From positions 62,001 to 126,000 of the forward strand of contig NZ_JAIUDA010000007.1 of assembly GCF_020179835.1 (NCBI RefSeq): a stretch of 64,000 bases of DNA, in the 5' to 3' direction. The DNA comes from Pantoea sp. alder81. GTDB taxonomy: Bacteria; Pseudomonadota; Gammaproteobacteria; Enterobacterales; Enterobacteriaceae. Below, piece after piece: positions 57,176 through 64,000 of the stretch (position 1 is its first letter; each line of letters opens with the position of its first letter). The translations under genes and the position numbers were made by a program. The notes below the pieces were generated by a model. That model made no database searches. It worked only from the letters and a program-made list of their open reading frames with translations, and was not told where the DNA came from.

Positions 57176-57604
57176 TTAGCGGATGATGTTCAGGGTCACA
57201 TCAATGTTGCCGCGCGTAGCGTTAGAGTATGGGCAAACAATGTGTGCCGCATCTACCAGCTTCTGCGCTTCGGCTGCATCCATCTCTGGCAGGTGAATAT
57301 TCAGTTTGGCTTCGATACCAAAACCGGTTGGGATCGGGCCGATACCCACTTCACCTTCAATCCACGCATCTTTTGGCATGGTGATTTTGTCGCGACCGGC
57401 GACAAATTTCATTGCACCCAGGAAACACGCTGAGTAACCCGCAGCAAACAGCTGCTCTGGGTTAGTCACTTCGCCGCCTGCGCCGCCCATCTCTTTTGGC
57501 ACGCCCAGTTTCACATCCAGCACGTTGTCAGAAGAAGTAGCACGACCATCACGGCCGCCGGTGGCTTTGGCTTTTGCGGTATAAACAACTTTTTCTAAAG
57601 ACAT
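57176..57604 (-). CDS. ohr: Organic hydroperoxide resistance protein Ohr
   Basis: Ohr is a thiol peroxidase of the OsmC/Ohr family that reduces fatty-acid and other organic hydroperoxides with lipoylated proteins as electron source. The 142-residue product has both catalytic cysteines, Cys60 (AGYSACFLGA) and Cys124 (HIVCPYSNATRGN), and the catalytic Arg18 and Glu50. I chose the ATG at 57604 with GAGG upstream over one at 57637 lying in the operator. A 21-base imperfect palindrome lies just upstream, which is likely bound by OhrR from the next gene. Confidence 0.93.
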   Translation of the reverse strand: MSLEKVVYTAKAKATGGRDGRATSSDNVLDVKLGVPKEMGGAGGEVTNPEQLFAAGYSACFLGAMKFVAGRDKITMPKDAWIEGEVGIGPIPTGFGIEAKLNIHLPEMDAAEAQKLVDAAHIVCPYSNATRGNIDVTLNIIR

Positions 57605-57622
57605 GATAACCTCATTATTCGC

Positions 57623-57643
57623 TATATAATCGCGCACTATGTA
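57623..57643. promoter_or_regulatory. Putative OhrR operator upstream of ohr
   Basis: TATATAATCGCGCACTATGTA is an imperfect inverted repeat with TA-rich arms around a GCGC core. A similar arrangement occurs ahead of ohrR, which supports autoregulation plus control of ohr. I infer the regulator from gene context. Confidence 0.5.
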
Positions 57644-57702
57644 AATGCGCGCAGTTTTGACGTTGATATCAGGGATGCCATCAGGATGACATCCGTAATG
57701 CT

Positions 57703-58167
57703 TTATTTGGCGCGGTTAAGATGGCTACGCAAATCATCCAGCTGGTTTTTCAATGCCAACAGCGCATCATCGTCGCAGGCCGTGGCACAGCGCACCGCTT
57801 CAGGAATACTTTGCGCACGTTCACGTAGCGCACGACCCTCATCGGTTAGGGTCACTACCACCTGACGTTCATCGCGGCGCGAACGCTGACGACGCAATAA
57901 ACCCGCGGCTTCCAGGCGCTTCAACAGCGGCGTCAACGTGGCTGAATCAAGGAACAGCTGCTCACCAATCTCTGATACCGTCACATCATCCTGATTCCAC
58001 AACACCAGCATCACCAGATATTGCGGATAGGTAATTTCCAGCTCAGCCAGCAGCTGGCGATAGACTTTGTGCATCGCGAGATTCGCGGAATACAGTGCGA
58101 AGCAGAGATGTTGATCAACCTGGAGTGGCATCTGCTGCACTTTTTTGTCATCTTGATTACTGTTCAT
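57703..58167 (-). CDS. ohrR: MarR-family organic peroxide-sensing repressor OhrR
   Basis: OhrR represses ohr until its N-terminal cysteine is oxidised by an organic peroxide. The 154-residue product has this cysteine at Cys22 ([17 protein letters not shown]) and the MarR winged helix ([49 protein letters not shown]). I chose the ATG at 58167, the usual length, over one at 58203 that would start upstream of the palindrome. It is transcribed toward ohr, with 98 bases between the two genes. Confidence 0.9.
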   Translation of the reverse strand: MNSNQDDKKVQQMPLQVDQHLCFALYSANLAMHKVYRQLLAELEITYPQYLVMLVLWNQDDVTVSEIGEQLFLDSATLTPLLKRLEAAGLLRRQRSRRDERQVVVTLTDEGRALRERAQSIPEAVRCATACDDDALLALKNQLDDLRSHLNRAK

Positions 58168-58173
58168 GCGATT

Positions 58174-58200
58174 CAATATAGATAGCGCGCTAGATAATTG
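58174..58200. promoter_or_regulatory. Putative OhrR operator in the ohrR / HD-hydrolase divergent region
   Basis: The arms CAAT and ATTG enclose the perfect palindrome TAGCGCGCTA. It lies seven bases upstream of ohrR and 28 bases upstream of the divergent HD-domain gene, so it could control both. Confidence 0.5.
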
Positions 58201-58228
58201 CAAGCGACTTTATTCCGGAGAGTGAAAG

Positions 58229-58822
58229 ATGCGTGATTCACTGGAAGAGCAAGCGCGCCGTTATGCCACGCAAGCACATGCTGCTGCGGGTCAGCGTCGC
58301 AAATACACCGATGAGCCTTATATCGTGCACCCGGCTGCGGTGGCCGAACTGGTGCGCAGCGTCACCGATGATGAACAGATGATTGCCGCCGCCTGGCTGC
58401 ATGACACCGTTGAAGATACCCCCAGCACGTTACAGGATATTGAAAGCCACTTCGGTTCGCGTGTTGCGCAGCTGGTCGATATGCTGACTGATAGCACTCA
58501 ACCCGAGGCGAAAAACCGCGCCGCTCGCAAACTGGCGCACTTCCGCCATACCGCCGAAGCCTGCCCCGATGCGCAAACTATTAAACTAGCAGACATCATC
58601 GATAACACTCGCGCTATCGTCCAGTTCGATCCCAATTTTGCCCGCATCTATCTGGTCGAGAAGCAGATTCAGATTCAGCTGCTGAATCAAGGGGATCAAC
58701 AACTGTGGAAGCAGGCTGAGCGGATTATTGAGCACGGTCTTGAGCAGCTGGCGCAGCCACCACACAGCGTGCCAGAGAGTTGGTTTGTGAAACAGGCGGC
58801 GAAATACGGCGGATTGAGCTAA
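58229..58822 (+). CDS. Small HD-domain hydrolase of the RelA/SpoT (Mesh1-like) type
   Basis: This 197-residue cytoplasmic protein is a stand-alone HD domain of the kind that removes the 3'-pyrophosphate of (p)ppGpp in SpoT and Mesh1. The metal and catalytic residues are complete: His34 (YIVHPAAV), His58-Asp59 (AAWLHDTVEDT), Glu62-Asp63, and Asp122 with Asn126 (LADIIDN). There is no synthetase, TGS or ACT domain, so it would act only as a small alarmone hydrolase, though some relatives prefer NADPH or other nucleotides. GGAGAG precedes the ATG. It is divergent from ohrR and shares its operator region. Substrate is inferred. Confidence 0.8.
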   Translation: MRDSLEEQARRYATQAHAAAGQRRKYTDEPYIVHPAAVAELVRSVTDDEQMIAAAWLHDTVEDTPSTLQDIESHFGSRVAQLVDMLTDSTQPEAKNRAARKLAHFRHTAEACPDAQTIKLADIIDNTRAIVQFDPNFARIYLVEKQIQIQLLNQGDQQLWKQAERIIEHGLEQLAQPPHSVPESWFVKQAAKYGGLS

Positions 58823-58827
58823 AAAAA

Positions 58828-58846
58828 ACCCGCCGTGCAGGCGGGT
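58828..58846 (-). terminator. Terminator after the HTH regulator gene
   Basis: A 7-bp stem (ACCCGCC / GGCGGGT) is followed by eight T on the minus strand, 20 bases after the regulator stop. Its T run overlaps the stop codon of the convergent HD-domain gene. Confidence 0.88.
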
Positions 58847-58865
58847 CAGAGAACCGATAGTCTTT

Positions 58866-59162
58866 TTACTCGAGCAACTGCCGCCCCAGATAGGGATTGG
58901 CTTGCAGCAGTTTCATCAATTTACGCGCCGTAGCGGATGGGCGCGTGCGTTGCGCCTCCCAACTTTTTACAGATGAAACGCTCACCCCCATCACGCGGGC
59001 GAATTCATCCACCTGCATGCCGGTCATTTCGCGTAAACGCTGTGGCTCGGGAACGGATACTGCGTTGAGTGTAATTTCTGATACGGAAGGCTGTGCATCA
59101 CGTGTCAAAACAATCTGCTCAAGGCTACTCAATAACTCGACCATTGGATCTTTTATTTCCAT
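58866..59162 (-). CDS. XRE-type helix-turn-helix regulator, antitoxin-like (no toxin partner seen)
   Basis: The 98-residue protein has one HTH of the HigA/MqsA/NadS type in its C-terminal half (LREMTGMQVDEFARVMGVSVSSVKSWEAQRTRPSATARKLMKLL, about residues 43-86). Proteins of this type are often antitoxins that bind their own promoter. Neither flank shows a RelE/HigB-like toxin: downstream is the convergent HD gene and upstream (59163-59412) there is only a tiny frame. AAAGGAG precedes the ATG. I therefore call it an orphan regulator, function unknown. Confidence 0.7.
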   Translation of the reverse strand: MEIKDPMVELLSSLEQIVLTRDAQPSVSEITLNAVSVPEPQRLREMTGMQVDEFARVMGVSVSSVKSWEAQRTRPSATARKLMKLLQANPYLGRQLLE

Positions 59163-59243
59163 AGAGAACTCCTTTAAAACTCACTATGAAGCACGTGAAA
59201 GTAGAGAGGTAAGCGCCACCAGGCGCTGAAACTCGGCCATATC

Positions 59244-59302
59244 AGGCTGTATCCCGCAGCGGTCTTTTTAATTTTTTATTAAACCGTTACGGGACACAGC
59301 CT
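59244..59302. repeat. Inverted repeat, 20-base arms
   Basis: The arms AGGCTGTATCCCGCAGCGGT and ACCGTTACGGGACACAGCCT pair at 17 of 20 positions around a 19-base AT-only-like spacer. A second, smaller inverted repeat (AGCCGGG / CCCGGCT) lies about 40 bases to the right. These may end the carboxylase operon transcript, or be a mobile-type repeat. Confidence 0.7.
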
Positions 59303-59412
59303 GCTGCACACTGCGAAAAGATGTCATAGCAATGCAACAATCAGCCGGGTTACTAATTATGGGTCAGATCCCCGGCTTTGCTGCCTGATTACTGATTATT
59401 TTTTATTCTTAC

Positions 59413-62400
59413 TTATGTCACAGAGGAATCAATCACCATAAGCAATTGACCCGCCTGAACTTGCTGCCCGGCCTGCCGATAGAAACTATGGATTTTTCCA
59501 CTGACTGGCGCCACGATCGGGATTTCCATTTTCATTGATTCGAGAATGCCTACCGTGGCGCCCGCTTCAATCTCACTGCCTTCATCAACCAACCACTGCC
59601 ACACGCTGCCCGCCACCTGGCTCTCTACCGGACTACACCCTGCAGGCACCGTAATCTCTTCCGAACTCTGTTCTTGCAGCTGGCTGTCGAAGGTGAATTG
59701 CCCTTCAGCGCGCCAGCGTGTCAGTTCACTGTCAAAGGCCTGCTGCCGTTGCTGCTGGAAGGCGTCGATCTCCACCGCTTGCTCCACCAGCAACGCCTGA
59801 TAATCTGCGAGGCGGAATTCGTCCTCTTCGCTACGCAGCGGATAGTCACCCCACGGGAAACGCTCGCGAATGGTGAGTAACTCTTCGGCGCTGACCGGAT
59901 AAAAGCGTATTTGATCGAAGAAGCGCAGCAGCCACGGTTGGGTGAACGCCGAGGTTTGTCGATCGCGGTTCCACATCTGCATGGTACGTCCGACAAACTG
60001 GTAACCGCCCGGCCCTTCCATGCCGTATACGCACATGTAAGCGCCGCCAATCCCCACCGAGTTCTCTGCCGTCCAGGTGCGCGCCGGATTGTATTTGGTG
60101 GTAACAAGACGATGACGCGGATCGAGCGGCGTCGCCACGGGCGCACCGAGATAGACATCGCCCAGCCCCATCACCAGATAGGCGGCACTGAACACGATCT
60201 CCTTCACCTCATCAATGCTGGCCAGGCCATTGATGCGGCGGATAAACTCAATATTGCTGGGGCACCAGGGCGCATTAGGGCGTACAGACTGGCTGTAGCG
60301 GGTAATGGCTTCGCGACAGGCCGCGTCATCCCAACTGAGCGGTAGCCACACGGTGCGTGAAGGCACGGCAGCTTCGCTTAAGTCACCCAGTGCATAATCA
60401 ATGTGCAAAATTTGCGCCAACAGCTCACTTCTTACACAGCGTTGCGCATCGTAGTGCACCTGTAGCGAACGGATGCCGGGCGTTAACTCCAGCTGTCCCG
60501 GCAGCGGATGGGCTTCCAGCTGTTGCATCAACGCGTGTACGCGGAAACGCAGCGCGATATCCAGCATTAAATCGCCATACTCCACCAGCAGGAATCGGTC
60601 ACCTGCCGCACGCACGCTGAGCGATGGACGCCCGTTTTCTGCCGCATGATGGTGCAACAGCGGATCAATAAGGGGCAGTGCCGCATTCACTGTAAGCGGT
60701 GCTGATTGCAGTTTAATGATCGTTTCGCGTTGCGCCTGTGCCAGTCGATCGGCATCACTCAGATCGATCGGCATGAAGCGTACCCGATCCCCGGCTTTGA
60801 GCTGTCCGAGTTTCCACAGATCGGCCTCGATCACCGTGGCCGGGCAGACAAAGCCCCCGAGCGAAGGACCGTCCGGGCCGAGGATCACCGGCATATCACC
60901 GGTAAAATCCACCGTGCCAAAGGCATAAGCGTTGTCGTGAATGTTGGAGGGATGCATGCCCGCTTCGCCGCCGTCGCTACGGGCCCAGGTCGGTTTGGGG
61001 CCAATCAGACGGATGCCGGTACGACTGGAGTTGTAGTGCACCTGCCACTCGGCGGCAAAGAACTCAGTAATGTCCTGATCGGTAAAGAAGGTTGGCGCAC
61101 CGTGCGGGCCGTAAATCACCCGCAGTTGCCATTCACCGTTGAGTTCCGGCACCAGCTCGGCAGGTAATTCTGCTGTCGCCAGCACCTGCGGATCGGCGAG
61201 GTGCAGCACGTCGCCCGCCCGCAGGGCGCGCCCGGCATGACCACCAAATTTTCCGAGGGTGAAAGTGCTGCGGCTGCCGAGATAATGTGGGGTATTCAAG
61301 CCACCCGCCAGCAGCAAATAACTGCGGCATCCTTCACTGACATCGCCCAGCGTCAGGGTTTGCCCGGCCTGCGCCGTGACGATCTGATGCATCGCCAGCG
61401 TCTGCTCATCCAACTGCGCGTTAATCGGTGCCCCGGTCAAAACAAAACTGCACGCCTGATTAAAACGCAGCGTCGGGCCGCGCAGGGTGATCTCCAGTCC
61501 CGCCGCCTGCGCGTCATTATTCAATAAGCGATTACCCAACTGGAATGCGCGGCTGTCAAATGGGCCAGAGGGCGGCACACCAACGTGCCAGTAACCGACG
61601 CGGCCAGGCGCATCCTGAACCGTGGTTAAGGTGCCGCCGCTAAGGATATCCAGCGTCGGCGGTTGCCATTGCACGCCGCCCAAAGTGGCGGTAATGATGC
61701 GGCCCTGCTGCACTTCCGGCAGCGAGCAGAGATGGCGCAACCACAGCAGATTGGTTTCGATGCCGTACAGCTCGGTGGCATCCAGCACTTGCGCCATGCT
61801 GCGCAATGCCTCTTCACGATTGGCTGCATGCACGATTACCTTCGCTAGCATCGGATCGTAAAACGGTGAGACCTCCATGCCGGTTTCCACGCTGCTGTCG
61901 ATGCGCAGCGTGGCATCATCAATCTTTGCAGGAAACTGAACGTGACTGAGCAAACCGGCACTGGGCTGGAACTGTTTGGCCGGATCTTCTGCGTACAGAC
62001 GTACCTGAATCGCATGGCCTTGCGCTTCGGTCGATAAGGTGTGGAGCGGCGGCAACGTTTGCTGCGCCAGCTCCACCATCCAGCGCACCAAATCCACGCC
62101 GTACACCATTTCGGTGACGCCGTGCTCCACCTGCAAACGAGTGTTAACTTCAAGGAACCAGAACTGCTGGCTGGCATCATCGTAGACATACTCCACGGTG
62201 CCTGCGCTACGGTAGTTGACCGCACGCGCCAGTCGCACCGCAGTCGCTTGTAGCTCGGCGCGCACTGTCGCACTCAATCCCGGTGCGGGCGTCTCTTCCA
62301 ACACTTTTTGGTTGCGACGCTGAGCAGAGCAGTCACGCTCGCCAAGGGCAATCACATTGCCGGCCCCATCGCCAAAAATTTGCACCTCAATGTGGCGCGC

Positions 62401-63012
62401 GCGGGCGATAAACTTCTCTAAAAATACGCCATCATCGGCGAAGTTGTTGCCTGCCAAACGCTTCACGCGGGTAAATGCGGCATTGAGCTGCCCGGCATCA
62501 TCACAGCGCTGCATACCGATGCCACCACCGCCCGCGGTGCTTTTTAGCATCACCGGGTAGCCAATCTGTTCCGCCATCACTCGTGCTTCGTCCAGCGAAG
62601 TCAGTAAACCGCTGCCCGGCAGCAGTGGTACCTGATTCTCCTGCGCCAATGCACGCGCACGATGTTTCAAACCAAACGCCGCCATCTGCTCAGCACTCGG
62701 GCCGAGGAACTGCACGCCTGCCGTTCCACAGCGCGTGACGAAATCGGGATTTTCACTGAGGAAGCCGTAGCCCGGATGCACAGCCTGCGCCCCGCTCTGC
62801 GCGGCAATCGCCAGTAATTTTTGCTGATTGAGGTAGGTGTCTCGCACCTGCCCGTCTCCCAGCGACCAGGCTTCATCGGCCAGACGCACATGCCGCGCGT
62901 GGCGATCGGCCTCGGCGTACACCGCAATCGCGCGGATATTCATGGCTTGCAGGGTACGGATAATGCGCACGGCAATCGCGCCACGGTTGGCAATCAATAC
63001 GCGATCAATCAT
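59413..63012 (-). CDS. Biotin-dependent urea/guanidine carboxylase
   Basis: This 1199-residue enzyme uses biotin and ATP to carboxylate urea or guanidine. Order of domains: biotin carboxylase with ATP-grasp (residues 1-445, GGGGIG at 161-166), a carboxyltransferase made of a KipA-like part (about 455-755, GRVGYWHVGVPPSGPFDSRAF) and a KipI-like part (about 815-1040, ending with YNPARTWTAENSVGIGGAYMCVYGMEGPGGYQ), and a biotinyl domain with Lys1161 in ESMKMEIP. No allophanate hydrolase follows within the window. The two genes upstream are of the kind now known as carboxyguanidine deiminase subunits, so guanidine is the more likely substrate; that is inference from context. AAGAGA precedes the ATG. 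Confidence 0.88.
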   Translation of the reverse strand: MIDRVLIANRGAIAVRIIRTLQAMNIRAIAVYAEADRHARHVRLADEAWSLGDGQVRDTYLNQQKLLAIAAQSGAQAVHPGYGFLSENPDFVTRCGTAGVQFLGPSAEQMAAFGLKHRARALAQENQVPLLPGSGLLTSLDEARVMAEQIGYPVMLKSTAGGGGIGMQRCDDAGQLNAAFTRVKRLAGNNFADDGVFLEKFIARARHIEVQIFGDGAGNVIALGERDCSAQRRNQKVLEETPAPGLSATVRAELQATAVRLARAVNYRSAGTVEYVYDDASQQFWFLEVNTRLQVEHGVTEMVYGVDLVRWMVELAQQTLPPLHTLSTEAQGHAIQVRLYAEDPAKQFQPSAGLLSHVQFPAKIDDATLRIDSSVETGMEVSPFYDPMLAKVIVHAANREEALRSMAQVLDATELYGIETNLLWLRHLCSLPEVQQGRIITATLGGVQWQPPTLDILSGGTLTTVQDAPGRVGYWHVGVPPSGPFDSRAFQLGNRLLNNDAQAAGLEITLRGPTLRFNQACSFVLTGAPINAQLDEQTLAMHQIVTAQAGQTLTLGDVSEGCRSYLLLAGGLNTPHYLGSRSTFTLGKFGGHAGRALRAGDVLHLADPQVLATAELPAELVPELNGEWQLRVIYGPHGAPTFFTDQDITEFFAAEWQVHYNSSRTGIRLIGPKPTWARSDGGEAGMHPSNIHDNAYAFGTVDFTGDMPVILGPDGPSLGGFVCPATVIEADLWKLGQLKAGDRVRFMPIDLSDADRLAQAQRETIIKLQSAPLTVNAALPLIDPLLHHHAAENGRPSLSVRAAGDRFLLVEYGDLMLDIALRFRVHALMQQLEAHPLPGQLELTPGIRSLQVHYDAQRCVRSELLAQILHIDYALGDLSEAAVPSRTVWLPLSWDDAACREAITRYSQSVRPNAPWCPSNIEFIRRINGLASIDEVKEIVFSAAYLVMGLGDVYLGAPVATPLDPRHRLVTTKYNPARTWTAENSVGIGGAYMCVYGMEGPGGYQFVGRTMQMWNRDRQTSAFTQPWLLRFFDQIRFYPVSAEELLTIRERFPWGDYPLRSEEDEFRLADYQALLVEQAVEIDAFQQQRQQAFDSELTRWRAEGQFTFDSQLQEQSSEEITVPAGCSPVESQVAGSVWQWLVDEGSEIEAGATVGILESMKMEIPIVAPVSGKIHSFYRQAGQQVQAGQLLMVIDSSVT

Positions 63013-63092
63013 GAGTGAAATCTCTTATTACGGCAGGTCGTCCTGCGTGGACAGTGACGGCAAAAAACGGGTCGTCCCGTTGCGTCAAAGCA

Positions 63093-63728
63093 TCACCACA
63101 CGCTGACTAAGATCGGCGTAGGGTTGTAACCGTTACAAGGGTTGTTGAGCTGCGGGCAGTTGGAGATCAGCACCAGGATATTCATCTGCGCCACCATCTC
63201 GACATATTTACCGGGGGCAGAAATGCCATCGGCGAAGGTCAAACCCCCGTCGTGCGTCACCGGCACGTTCATAAAGAAGTTGATGTTGTGGGTGATATCG
63301 CGACGCGTCAGGCCGAATTCCGGCTTTTCGGCCACCGCCAGCATCCAGCTGTCACGGCAGGAGTGCATATGGCGCTTCTCCAGATCGTAACGCACCGTGT
63401 TGCTCTCACAGGAACAGGCGCCGCCCAGCGTATCGTGGCGACCGCAGGTATCAGCGGTTATCGTCAGCATCGGGCGATCGGCGTTGGAGCGCAGCACGCT
63501 GCCTGCACTGAGGAACACATTCTTTTGCCCGCGAAGTGTATCGCTCATGCTGTAGCGCTCGGCGGTGTCGTCGGCGTTGAAGAACAGGGTATCGGCAGCC
63601 TGATTCCCCTCCAGATCGGTGATTCTCAAGGTCTGGCCCGCTTCGATGCGCTTCAACCAGTAATCACCAGCATTCACCTGCTGCTGGAGTTGCGCTTCGG
63701 CGGGATTAAGTAAGCTTTCAGTGATCAT
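63093..63728 (-). CDS. DUF1989 / urea carboxylase-associated protein 2 (probable carboxyguanidine deiminase subunit)
   Basis: The 211-residue product is a DUF1989-family protein: LRITDLEGNQAADTLFFNADD, ERYSMSDTLRGQKNVFLSAGSVLRSN and a cysteine-rich segment (ADTCGRHDTLGGACSCESN). The C-terminus reads LISNCPQLNNPCNGYNPTPI. Genes of this kind, found in pairs beside urea carboxylase-like genes, encode the two subunits of carboxyguanidine deiminase (CgdA, CgdB), which releases ammonia from carboxyguanidine. I chose the ATG at 63728 (ITESLLNPAEA); an upstream frame to 63800 lies inside the neighbour. Start and stop of the pair overlap. Confidence 0.8.
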   Translation of the reverse strand: MITESLLNPAEAQLQQQVNAGDYWLKRIEAGQTLRITDLEGNQAADTLFFNADDTAERYSMSDTLRGQKNVFLSAGSVLRSNADRPMLTITADTCGRHDTLGGACSCESNTVRYDLEKRHMHSCRDSWMLAVAEKPEFGLTRRDITHNINFFMNVPVTHDGGLTFADGISAPGKYVEMVAQMNILVLISNCPQLNNPCNGYNPTPILVSVW

Positions 63729-64000
63729 CAGATTTCTCCTTGCAGCTGATAGAGCGCGTTGTTGCGCAGGCCGCGCTGGTTTTCGGCACGCGCCAGGCAA
63801 ATTTCCGGCAGTGGCGCGCGTTGGGCGTCCAGTGTGATCTGCACCGGCTGGCGCGGATACTCGCTGCTGGCGCTAAGCGGATGCGGGCAGGTGTGCAGAA
63901 TCACCAACGTGTCCATGGCAAAGCGCAGTCGCACCTGAGCGCCTGCTGCGCCCTGTTTTTCCAGTTGCAGCGTGCCGTTATCATCGGCGCGCACCTGCGC
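63728..64000 (-). CDS. DUF1989 / urea carboxylase-associated protein 1, C-terminal part (cut by window edge)
   Basis: The visible 90 codons are the C-terminal part of a second DUF1989-type protein (MDTLVILHTCPHPL, ENQRGLRNNALYQL). The frame is open to the edge, so the start lies beyond base 64000. It overlaps the next gene by one base, as usual for paired subunits. A guanidine riboswitch or transporter genes, if present, would be further upstream, out of view. Confidence 0.75.
   Translation of the reverse strand, partial: AQVRADDNGTLQLEKQGAAGAQVRLRFAMDTLVILHTCPHPLSASSEYPRQPVQITLDAQRAPLPEICLARAENQRGLRNNALYQLQGEI

Noticed and set aside
59184..59240. An 18-codon minus-strand frame just before the HTH gene
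   Set aside because: Too short to judge, weak ribosome site and no recognised product; kept only as context for the orphan regulator.
59163..59412. A toxin gene partner for the HTH regulator
   Set aside because: No open frame of toxin size exists on either strand in this gap.

Overview
The window is chromosomal DNA of an enterobacterium, most likely of the Erwiniaceae (Pantoea/Erwinia type). It carries an enterobacterial common antigen (ECA) cluster and the rho-trxA-rhlB-gppA-rep-ppiC block in the E. coli order. It also has a long stretch collinear with the E. coli yhjG-to-eptB region, an ERIC element, and proteins that read as close relatives of their E. coli counterparts. The genus is an inference from gene content. 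No phage, transposase or CRISPR array was seen.

Layout. (1) 1-4089: start of the ECA operon on the minus strand (wecA, wzzE, wecB, wecC cut by the window edge). (2) 4352-11851: rho, trxA, rhlB-gppA, rep, ppiC. (3) 11852-20488: yhjG, the c-di-GMP phosphodiesterase gene pdeH behind a clear sigma-28 promoter, kdgK, an esterase-like hydrolase absent from this place in E. coli, an ERIC repeat, the inactive peptidase homologue yhjJ, and dctA. (4) 20719-47479: a cellulose island. It starts with the phosphodiesterase pdeK, then an E. coli-type (type II) set bcsGFE facing away from bcsRQABC. Converging on this is a complete type I (bcsD-containing) operon, bcsO-Q-A-B-C-D-Z. (5) 47956-53693: the dipeptide permease operon dppABCDF. 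(6) 53694-55099: an unusual repeat-rich intergenic stretch and a proline tRNA. (7) 55225-58822: eptB, ohr, ohrR and a small HD-domain alarmone hydrolase-like gene. (8) 58866-64000: an orphan HTH regulator and the end of a urea/guanidine carboxylase operon, cut by the right edge.

How the parts work together. The centre of the window is about c-di-GMP and cellulose. Two BcsA synthases, each with a PilZ domain, lie within 30 kb of two EAL phosphodiesterase genes and the c-di-GMP-binding bcsE. The two operons are different in kind. The left one has BcsR, BcsE, BcsF and the phosphoethanolamine transferase BcsG, which make modified, amorphous cellulose in E. coli. The right one has BcsO and BcsD, which go with ordered, crystalline cellulose. 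Only one cellulase gene, bcsZ, is present, in the right-hand operon; the left operon has lost the copy E. coli carries between bcsB and bcsC. A perfect CRP-type palindrome lies upstream of the bcsO operon. Together these suggest two separately controlled cellulose outputs sharing one cellulase.

Other points of note are the likely guanidine (rather than urea) degradation operon at the right edge, a block of large palindromic and tandem repeats next to the proline tRNA, and a Mesh1-like hydrolase sharing a divergent OhrR-type operator region with ohrR.
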